A DNA stretch of 64,000 nt, taken from Rhizohabitans arisaemae. GTDB taxonomy: Bacteria; Actinomycetota; Actinomycetes; Streptosporangiales; Streptosporangiaceae. The stretch is from contig NZ_BLRH01000034.1 in NCBI RefSeq assembly GCF_025996515.1, forward strand, positions 310,001-374,000, written 5' to 3'. Numbering within the stretch: the stretch's first letter is position 1; the number at the start of each line of letters is the position of its first letter. The position numbers were made by a program, and so were the translations under genes. The notes beneath the pieces are model-generated. The model was not told where the DNA came from. It saw nothing but the letters and a program-made list of their open reading frames with translations, and searched no databases. Shown one piece after another: positions 15,112 through 21,197 of the stretch.

Positions 15112-16208
15112 TCTCCCGAAAGTTCGCCGGAAGGTCCCTGCAGACGCGGCTCGCGCTCGCCTACGCGGCGGGCATCTACGCCGCCGGGGTCTTCGTGGTC
15201 GTACTCGTCGCCGTCCCGCTGGCCGGCATCGACGCGGCCATACCCAAGGGCCGGCCCTCAGCGAGCGCGATCACTGAAACCGGGCCCGGGATCAGCCTGC
15301 CCCAACTCCTCGTCGGCTCTGCCGTCGCCCTGGTCCTTCTGATTCCCGTCGCCCTGGCTCTCGGCTGGTTCGTCGCCGGCCGGTTCCTGCGGCCGCTGCG
15401 CGCCATCGCCGCCACCGCCCGGAGCATCTCCGCCGGCGACCTGCACCGGCGCCTCGACCTCGGCGAGCCCACGGACGAGCTGACCGAACTCGGCCACACC
15501 CTCGACGACCTGTTCGCCCGCCTGCAGGCGTCCTTCGACGCCCAGCGCCGTTTCGTCGCCAACGCCTCCCACGAACTGCGCACCCCGCTGGCCGGCCTGC
15601 GTACCCTGCTGGAAGTCGCGCTCGCCGACCCCGACGCCGACACCGGCACCCTGCGCTCGGTCTGCCAGGAGGCCCTCGCGCTGGGCGAACACCAGGAGCG
15701 GCTCGTCCAAGCACTGCTCGACCTGGCCTCCGGCGAACGCGGCGTCACCCGCCGGGACGCCCTCGACCTCGCCCACGTCGTCGAAGGAGTGCTCACCTCC
15801 CGCCGCGACCAGGCACGGGAACAAGGCGTCGACCTCGCCGAACACCTGACGCCCGCAGTGACGACCGGGGACCCGAGGTTGATCGAAAGCCTCGTCGCCA
15901 ACCTCGTCGACAACGCCATCCGCCACAACCACGCGGACGGGCACGTAAAGATCACCACGGAGACCTCCGGCCCGCACGTGGCCCTTACAGTCGTCAACAG
16001 CGGGCCGGTCATCCCCGGCGACCAGGTCCGGCGACTCCTGCAGCCCTTCCGGACACTGGCGCCCGAACGTCACGGCCGCGACGGCTACGGCCTCGGCCTC
16101 GCCATCGTCAACGCCGTCGCCCAAGCTCACCAGGCCACCCTCACCGTCGACGCGCGTCCCGAAGGCGGCCTGTCCGTCACCGTAGGGTTCGCACACGGAC
16201 TTGCCTAA
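15108..16208 (+). CDS. Sensor histidine kinase partner of the response regulator
   Basis: 366 residues from ATG 15108, overlapping the regulator stop by four bases. There are two membrane helices, one near residues 15-45 and one near 65-90, with only about 25 residues outside the membrane, so it probably senses the membrane itself or a partner protein. A HAMP linker follows, then the phosphorylated His155 in NASHELRTPLAGL, the N-box LVANLVDNAIRHN and the G-box GYGLGLAIV. The short extracellular loop is typical of intramembrane-sensing kinases that respond to cell-envelope stress. Confidence 0.92.
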   Translation: MISRKFAGRSLQTRLALAYAAGIYAAGVFVVVLVAVPLAGIDAAIPKGRPSASAITETGPGISLPQLLVGSAVALVLLIPVALALGWFVAGRFLRPLRAIAATARSISAGDLHRRLDLGEPTDELTELGHTLDDLFARLQASFDAQRRFVANASHELRTPLAGLRTLLEVALADPDADTGTLRSVCQEALALGEHQERLVQALLDLASGERGVTRRDALDLAHVVEGVLTSRRDQAREQGVDLAEHLTPAVTTGDPRLIESLVANLVDNAIRHNHADGHVKITTETSGPHVALTVVNSGPVIPGDQVRRLLQPFRTLAPERHGRDGYGLGLAIVNAVAQAHQATLTVDARPEGGLSVTVGFAHGLA

Positions 16209-16562
16209 CGTCAGGGAACGACTGCGCGACGCCGACACCCGCATCGGGGCACCGGCCGGCGGAAACGCAGCGTGTACCGGCTCGCTTGCACCTACCGACC
16301 GATCGGTTGCCGCTCAAGGACCGATACCCACGCGCACAAGACGGCCCTGTCGGCGGCATGGTGCGCCGGCCTGGCCGCCGGGGCGAGAGAAGATCTACAG
16401 TTTGCCGCCGCGCATCAGGCCTCGATGTGCCCGACACGGAGGAGACCTGCGCGTTCTTCGCCGAAGCGCTCCTGCGCGCCGTCGCCGTGCCGTAGCCCGC
16501 ACCATGGTCGCCCAGCCGATCGGGCGCGTCCCGGGGCGCAAGCGCGATGAGCCGGGCCTCGC
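16209..16562. other. Intergenic stretch with an orphan operator-like palindrome and possible gene debris
   Basis: ACCGATCGGT (16298-16307), within the wider CTACCGACCGATCGGTTG, looks like a TetR operator. Downstream pieces in different frames read like protein debris (for example EETCAFFAEALLRAVAVP before a stop near 16494). A decayed TetR gene would explain both, but this is weak. Confidence 0.3.
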
Positions 16563-16597
16563 TTGACTTCAGGTGTACATGAACCGGCACGGTGTCG
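16563..16597 (+). promoter_or_regulatory. Candidate MerR-type promoter of the three-gene operon
   Basis: TTGACT (16563-16568) is followed by an imperfect palindrome TTCAGGTG-TACATGAA (16568-16583) in the place where MerR proteins bind, and a poor -10 would fall near 16588-16594. A MerR gene closes the operon. If correct, the ATG at 16600 is only a few bases from the RNA start. Confidence 0.42.
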
Positions 16598-16599
16598 GC

Positions 16600-17355
16600 A
16601 TGAGCAAGCAACCGATCACCGTCACCCGGATCGTCAACTCCTGTGTGCTGCTGGAACTGGACGGCCACGCCATCCTCACCGACCCCTGGTTCATCGAACG
16701 GTGGTGGCTGCGCCGCGGGGAACCACTGGGCCTGCACGTCGCCGACCTGCCCCCGCTGACCGCCGTCGTCATCACCAACGTGGCCACCAACCACTTCGAC
16801 CTGCCCGGGATGCGCACCCTGCCCGCCAAGGACACGACACCGGTGTACGTGCCCGCCCCGAATATGGCCCGCAGGGTTCGCGCACAGGGGTTCCGGCGGG
16901 TCGAAGCCGTGAACTGGGGGCAGACCCGGGAGATCGCGCCCGGCCTGTCCATGTTCGTTGTGCCCTCCGGGCGGACCGCGGTCTGGCCCAACAACGCCTA
17001 CGCGTTCACCACGGCGGGCGGGGACCGGGTCTTCTTCGGCGGCGAGATGGACGACGTGGAGCCGCTGGAGCGATACCGGGCCGAGCATCCGCCGGTGGAC
17101 CTGGCCCTGTTGCCCGTCAACGGGCTGCGCCCGCTGCTCGGGCCCCGCCTGGTGATGGGTCCGCGCCAGGCCGTCGCCGGGTCCTCCGTCCTGGGCGCCA
17201 AGGTGCTGGTCCCGGTGCACGACGCCCACGGGCACGACCCGCTGTCGCGCCTGTTCCGCACGACGGGCACCGCGTCGGACGCGGTGGCGCTGGCCGGGCC
17301 CGACCTGCGGGTGGTGGACCTGCCCACGGGTGAGCGCTGGAAGTTCACGCAATGA
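16600..17355 (+). CDS. Metallo-beta-lactamase-fold protein with a degenerate metal site
   Basis: 251 residues from ATG 16600 (an ATG at 16579 is possible). The pattern follows the UlaG-like branch: LDGHAILTDPWF, then a strand and a motif, then RVFFGGEMDD and VLVPVHDAHGHD. The zinc motif HxHxDH is replaced by NVATNHFD, so only the last of its four ligands remains, and the later histidine after VVPSG is also missing. It is unlikely to be an ordinary zinc hydrolase. It may be a structural, sensory or repurposed member. Its stop overlaps the start of the flavoprotein gene (ATGA), and a MerR gene follows. Confidence 0.7.
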   Translation: MSKQPITVTRIVNSCVLLELDGHAILTDPWFIERWWLRRGEPLGLHVADLPPLTAVVITNVATNHFDLPGMRTLPAKDTTPVYVPAPNMARRVRAQGFRRVEAVNWGQTREIAPGLSMFVVPSGRTAVWPNNAYAFTTAGGDRVFFGGEMDDVEPLERYRAEHPPVDLALLPVNGLRPLLGPRLVMGPRQAVAGSSVLGAKVLVPVHDAHGHDPLSRLFRTTGTASDAVALAGPDLRVVDLPTGERWKFTQ

Positions 17356-18038
17356 GGCTCTTCCTGAACGGCGTCGTGGACGAGATCGAGCCCATCACCG
17401 CGCGGATGCGCCGTGTCCGCATCGCCGGTCCCCGGTTGCGCGACCTCACCTGGGTACCCGGCACGCACATCCGCCTGCTGGTCGGCGACCCGCGCTCGCC
17501 CCGCTCGTGGGTGCGCGGACTGCTGCGCACCTACACGATCTGGGACCACTCGCCCGACGGCTACCTTGATCTCTGTATCCTCGACCACCCGGCCGCCGGA
17601 CCCGGCGCCCTGTGGGCGCGGCGCGTGCGACCCGGCGACCCGGCCGCCTTCACCGCCCCGGAGGGCAGGCTCGTGCTGCGCGCGGACGCGCCGTACCACC
17701 TGTTCGCCGGGGACGAGACCGCGGCCGTCGCCTTCGGGGCGCTGCACCGCGCGCTGCCGCCCTCGGCCGCCGCGTACGGCGCCGTCGTGGCCGACGGGCC
17801 CGCCGACCGCCTGCCCCCGGCACGGACCGGCCACCTCACCTGGACCTACCGTCCGGGCGAGCTCGTGGACGCCGTGCGCGCGCTGAACCTGCCCGCCGAA
17901 CCCGGTGTCGCCTACCTCGCCGGCGAAGCCCGTACCTGCCAGGCGGTCCGGGACCATCTGGTCCGCGAACGCGGCTGGTCGCGTCGCGACGTCGTGGTCA
18001 AGCCGTTCTGGGCGCCGGGACGACGCGGGATGGACTGA
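17352..18038 (+). CDS. Siderophore-interacting FAD-binding protein
   Basis: 228 residues. The motif RTYTIW (residues 59-64) binds FAD in the SIP/ViuB family, and the C-terminal half ends with YLAGEARTCQAVRDHL and PFWAPGRRGMD, the usual SIP tail. Family members reduce ferric siderophores in the cytoplasm with NAD(P)H to release iron. The overlap with the degenerate metallo-beta-lactamase gene implies coupled translation and perhaps a joint function. No siderophore uptake or synthesis gene is in the window. Control by the downstream MerR is likely, so the stimulus could be redox or metal rather than simple iron lack. Confidence 0.85.
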   Translation: MRLFLNGVVDEIEPITARMRRVRIAGPRLRDLTWVPGTHIRLLVGDPRSPRSWVRGLLRTYTIWDHSPDGYLDLCILDHPAAGPGALWARRVRPGDPAAFTAPEGRLVLRADAPYHLFAGDETAAVAFGALHRALPPSAAAYGAVVADGPADRLPPARTGHLTWTYRPGELVDAVRALNLPAEPGVAYLAGEARTCQAVRDHLVRERGWSRRDVVVKPFWAPGRRGMD

Positions 18039-18108
18039 GATGACCGGCCTGTGCGACCTCCACGGGATCGGGTTTGCGTATCTCGCCGCCGAGCCCGTTA
18101 ATGTGCGC

Positions 18109-18549
18109 ATGAAGGCAACCATGGGTATCGGCGAAGTGGCCGACGTGTTCGGGCTGCCCACGCACGTGCTGCGCCACTGGGAGAGCGTCGGGCTGCTCGT
18201 CCCGGCCAGGGACGGCGGCGGTCAGCGCCGGTACGGCGCGGCGGACATGCGGCGGGTGGCGATGATCCTGATGGGCAAGGAGGCCGGCCTCGGGCTGCGG
18301 ATGCTCTCCCAGGTGCTCACCTCGCCTGACCCGATGCGGCACGCGGACCTGCTCAGGGAGCACGTCGAGGTGCTGGAACGGCGCATCGCCCAGGCGCAGG
18401 CGGCGCGGGACCTCATCCTGCACGCGCTGGAGTGCCCGCTCGGCTTCGATGAGTGTCCCCACGCGCGGGAGCAGATCGAGGCGCGGATCCCCCTCGCGGG
18501 CCGGGGCGGCGGAACACCACCGGAAGGCGGTCTGCCGGGCACGCCCTGA
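18109..18549 (+). CDS. MerR-family regulator closing the SIP operon
   Basis: 146 residues from ATG 18109; an in-frame ATG at 18040 directly after the SIP stop is an alternative. The MerR DNA-binding domain is clear (GIGEVADVFGLPTHVLRHWE, then QRRYGAADMRRVAMIL). The effector part is short: a coiled helix and then LECPLGFDECPHAREQIE, where Cys and His could form a metal or redox site. The tail is Gly/Pro-rich. A TTAAT box just upstream could give it its own leaderless transcript. It most likely acts on the promoter at 16563-16597. Confidence 0.82.
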   Translation: MKATMGIGEVADVFGLPTHVLRHWESVGLLVPARDGGGQRRYGAADMRRVAMILMGKEAGLGLRMLSQVLTSPDPMRHADLLREHVEVLERRIAQAQAARDLILHALECPLGFDECPHAREQIEARIPLAGRGGGTPPEGGLPGTP

Positions 18550-18730
18550 GCGACGGCGGTGAACGGGGTGTCGACGTCGGGCCGGGTCGGCGTCCGCCGA
18601 CGGGGTGCGCGGACGGCGGCGGATGCGGCCTAGCGGGGCACCGGTCGGCCGACCCTGGTCGCGCCGCCCGCAGGCTCGTCTCCGGCCGCCTGACACGCCG
18701 ACGGGGTGAGGAGGCCCCTCACCCCGTCGT

Positions 18731-19225
18731 TCAGTCGATGTGGACGGTGGTCGCGCAGATTACGCGCTTCTCCTCAGGCCGCCACTGGATCTGCTCAAAC
18801 GGTGCCATGACAAACTGGACCGGCCTGCCGTCCTTGCCGGGCACACCGTCGTAGATCTTCAGGTACTCCTTGTCGCAGAAGTCCCCGGCGAACTTGCTCA
18901 TCGTCTCGTACCCGGGGAAGGGCCCGTCCCGGATGTCCGCGGGCAGGTCGGTGGCCGCGTACGTCTTGTACTTGTGCTTCCCCGCGCAGTCCACGAGCGG
19001 AACCGTGCCGTCACGGCTGGGGATCCGCTCGGTGTCGATGCACGAGCCGTCGGGGATCTCGCGAAACTTGACCACGCGGGCTCCGGCCGGAGCCGCGGCC
19101 TCCTGCGTGGCCGGCGCCGCGGCGCAGCCCACGCCCAGCAGTCCGGTCAGCGCCAGGCCGGCGAGCAGCCGTGGCAGGCCACTGGGCCCGCCACCGATCG
19201 TGGCGGGCCCAGAGGACGAAATCAT
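18731..19225 (-). CDS. Lipoprotein with a septum-formation-like cysteine pattern
   Basis: 164 residues from ATG 19225. The signal segment PRLLAGLALTGLLGVGC ends in a lipobox, so it should be anchored outside the membrane. The mature part has GSCIDTE, PLVDCAGKHKYKTYAAT, FAGDFCDKEYL and VICATTV. Four cysteines with a Cys-Xn-His/Lys arrangement recall the Septum_form domain of actinobacterial surface proteins, whose function is poorly known. The start overlaps the stop of the upstream gene (ATGA), so the two exported proteins form an operon. Confidence 0.68.
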   Translation of the reverse strand: MISSSGPATIGGGPSGLPRLLAGLALTGLLGVGCAAAPATQEAAAPAGARVVKFREIPDGSCIDTERIPSRDGTVPLVDCAGKHKYKTYAATDLPADIRDGPFPGYETMSKFAGDFCDKEYLKIYDGVPGKDGRPVQFVMAPFEQIQWRPEEKRVICATTVHID

Positions 19226-19554
19226 GGAATGGAGTTCAGCGGGCAGTCGATCGACCCGTAGGACGTGTCCGGCTTGTCGCGGCCGGGCAGCAGCTTGCTG
19301 TCGTTGTCGGCCCACCAGTGGTATCGCTTGAAGTGCGCGAAGTTCTCGGTGCGCTTGATGTAGTGATCACCGGTGAGGTGCTCGTGGCCCCAGGCCCTGC
19401 TCGTAGGCTCGCCGCCCTCACCATCGTTGATAGCGATCTTGCCGCTTGCGCCGCACCGCTTGTCGGCGTGTGCGGGCGTCACCGAGACCGTGACCAGACT
19501 GGCGGCGACCGCAGCAGTCAGTCCCGTGACCGTCAAGCGCTTAAGGAAACCCAT
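19222..19554 (-). CDS. Small secreted protein, unrecognised
   Basis: 110 residues. ATG 19554 follows the strong site AGAGGAGG. A Sec signal peptide is obvious (MGFLKRLTVTGLTAAVAASL to PAHA), with cleavage after AHA leaving about 81 residues. The mature part has two cysteines (RCGASG near its start and IDCPLNS near its end) and many His, Trp and Tyr residues (GHEHLTGDHY, HFKRYHWWADND). I do not know the family. It is translationally coupled to the lipoprotein that follows. Confidence 0.72.
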   Translation of the reverse strand: MGFLKRLTVTGLTAAVAASLVTVSVTPAHADKRCGASGKIAINDGEGGEPTSRAWGHEHLTGDHYIKRTENFAHFKRYHWWADNDSKLLPGRDKPDTSYGSIDCPLNSIP

Positions 19555-19577
19555 CGGTCCTCCTCTAGCAAATGGAA

Positions 19578-19602
19578 GATGATCACCTAGTTTGTGATCA
19601 TC
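19578..19602. promoter_or_regulatory. Inverted repeat upstream of the secreted-protein operon
   Basis: GATGATCAC (19578-19586) and GTGATCATC (19594-19602) are perfect arms around CTAGTTT, 23 bases before the start codon at 19554. The sequence recalls GntR- or Crp-like sites. The regulator is not evident nearby. Confidence 0.5.
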
Positions 19603-19791
19603 ACCAGCGAGATGACGCTATCGGACCGCGCGGTTGTCAAGATCCTCCGAGTGGAGGAGATCAACATCCTTCTTCCGGTGGAGGACGGGGGATCGCCTCG
19701 GCGCGGCGACGGGAGGCAACATTGCGGAGAGCTGGACCTTTCCGGCCTCCCGGTCTTCGGCGGCCATGTCCGGAACATCCGCTCTGCCCGG

Positions 19792-19811
19792 AGGGTGACT
19801 TAGGTCACCCT
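19792..19811. promoter_or_regulatory. Palindrome over the fetB-like promoter
   Basis: AGGGTGAC-TTAG-GTCACCCT (19792-19811) is a perfect palindrome. A CACAAT box at 19826-19831 would place the RNA start near the GTG at 19840, so a protein bound here would block the -35 region. It partly recalls DtxR-type iron boxes but does not match them well. The interval 19603-19791 shows nothing else. Confidence 0.48.
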
Positions 19812-19839
19812 AGTGAAGCCGGTGGCACAATGCCTGCGT

Positions 19840-20580
19840 GTGAGCTCCTCGTCATTGATCACCCTCACCCCGCTTCTACCGGCGATTCTGCTGCTGCTCG
19901 TCGCGATGGGCGCCGCCGTGGCCTGGCTGGGCCGGCTTGGCCACGGCACGGCCGTGCTGACCGCCTCCCTGCGGGCGGCCGTCCAGCTGGGGGCGGTCTC
20001 CGCGCTGATCGCCTGGGTGGTGGCGTACGGCACCGCTGTTGCGGGGTTCGTGCTGCTCATGTACGGCGTGGCGGCCTTCACCGCCGGTCGGCGCATCACC
20101 CGCGGTGCGGGCGTGTGGTGGGCGGCGGTGCCCATCGCGGCGGGCACCGTGCCGGTGCTGGCCGTCCTGGTGGCCGGCGGGGTGGTCTCCCTGGACGGGA
20201 TCGTGGTGATCCCCGTCGCGGGCATCCTGCTGGGCGGCTGTATGACCGCGACCGCGCTGGCGGGACGGCGCGCCGTGGACGAGCTGGTCCAGCGCCGCGG
20301 CGAGGTGGAGGCGGCGCTGGCGCTGGGATTTCGACCCCGGGAGGCGGCGCTGGAGATCTGCCGCCCGGCGGCGAGCCAGGCGCTGGTGCCCGCACTGGAC
20401 CAGACCAGAACCGTCGGGCTGGTCACCCTTCCCGGCGCCTTCGTGGGGATGCTGCTCGGGGGAGCGAGCCCGTTCGAAGCGGGCGTGGTGCAGCTCGTGG
20501 TGCTGGTGGCACTCCTGGCCGCCGAGGCGGTGGCGACCCTGGCCACGACCGAGCTGGTCGCCCGCGGCCTCTTCACCTGA
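19840..20580 (+). CDS. FetB/YbbM-family membrane permease (UPF0014)
   Basis: 246 residues from GTG 19840; a GTG at 19813 is in frame, but the promoter geometry favours the later start. There are seven hydrophobic helices and the conserved cytoplasmic segment EAALALGFRPREAALEICRPAASQALVPALDQTRTVGLVTLPGAF (quoted here only for its landmarks ALALGF, DQTRTVGL and LPGAF). FetB pairs with the ATPase FetA in E. coli and is linked to iron export and oxidative stress resistance. No FetA-like ATPase lies next to it, so its partner would be elsewhere. A perfect palindrome covers the promoter. Confidence 0.82.
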   Translation: MSSSSLITLTPLLPAILLLLVAMGAAVAWLGRLGHGTAVLTASLRAAVQLGAVSALIAWVVAYGTAVAGFVLLMYGVAAFTAGRRITRGAGVWWAAVPIAAGTVPVLAVLVAGGVVSLDGIVVIPVAGILLGGCMTATALAGRRAVDELVQRRGEVEAALALGFRPREAALEICRPAASQALVPALDQTRTVGLVTLPGAFVGMLLGGASPFEAGVVQLVVLVALLAAEAVATLATTELVARGLFT

Positions 20581-20593
20581 GCAGACGACCGGA

Positions 20594-20658
20594 TCCGGTA
20601 CGGGCTCAGCCGGGCCCAGCTCCACCTCGGCGCCCGGGCCGCCGCAGGCCGTACCGGA
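20594..20658. repeat. GGTACGGGC-family hairpin, copy 2
   Basis: TCCGGTACGG (20594-20603) and CCGTACCGGA (20649-20658) are exact 10-base arms around a 45-base GC-rich insert that itself can pair. It begins 13 bases after the permease stop. Confidence 0.65.
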
Positions 20659-20693
20659 CGGGGGCTTGGGTTTCCCCGGATCCCGGGCCGGTG

Positions 20694-20866
20694 TCAGGCG
20701 GCTCGCCGTTTCACCGTCACCACGGCGATCCCGAGGATGGCCGGCGCGAACGCCGCGTAGTAAACCAGAGCCCACCACGGGTCGAGCGGGGAGGCCGACG
20801 GGGGAGGGGCGAGCGCGCCGAACGGCTGGAGCGCGAGCAGGCGGTGCAGGCGGTGATCCTGGCACA
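20694..20866 (-). CDS. Possible small membrane peptide or C-terminal remnant
   Basis: This frame from GTG 20866 ends in a convincing membrane helix with a basic tail (WWALVYYAAFAPAILGIAVV, then TVKRRAA). There is no ribosome site at the start. It could be a small membrane protein or the last exon-like scrap of a larger transporter. I do not recognise it. Confidence 0.3.
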
Positions 20867-21053
20867 CGAGGCCGGTCTGCTCTGACCCCGCCCGGCGCCT
20901 CACGCCACCGGCGCTTGGCCTCTGCGCCGCAGGGCCGCCGTGCGGCCGGTCTGGCACACGATTCAGAACGGGGGTACGTCGGCGGGCGTGCCGGTCCAGA
21001 GCTGCGCGGCGGACTTGGGTGCACGCCGTTGAAGCAGCGCCACGGCTTTCGGG

Positions 21054-21066
21054 CGCAGCCCGTACC
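21054..21066. repeat. Half copy of the GGTACGGGC repeat, inverted
   Basis: CGCAGCCCGTACC is the exact complement of GGTACGGGCTGCG found at 12561 and elsewhere. No matching second arm is close by. The rest of 20667-21110 shows no supported gene. Confidence 0.45.
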
Positions 21067-21115
21067 TGATCCGCAAGATCCGTTCGGGCCGGGTCCCGGG
21101 CGGCGCCAAAAATCT

Positions 21116-21130
21116 CCGTACTTTGTACGG
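21116..21130. promoter_or_regulatory. CCGTAC-TTT-GTACGG inverted repeat before the helicase
   Basis: A perfect six-base-arm inverted repeat lies 67 bases before the helicase start, in the likely promoter region. It may be an operator or the relic of a hairpin repeat. Confidence 0.35.
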
Positions 21131-21197
21131 CGATCTGGGGAATCATCGCGCGGGTTCCGCCGTTGAACGGGGGCGATCGACGGGAAATGAGGGGCCG

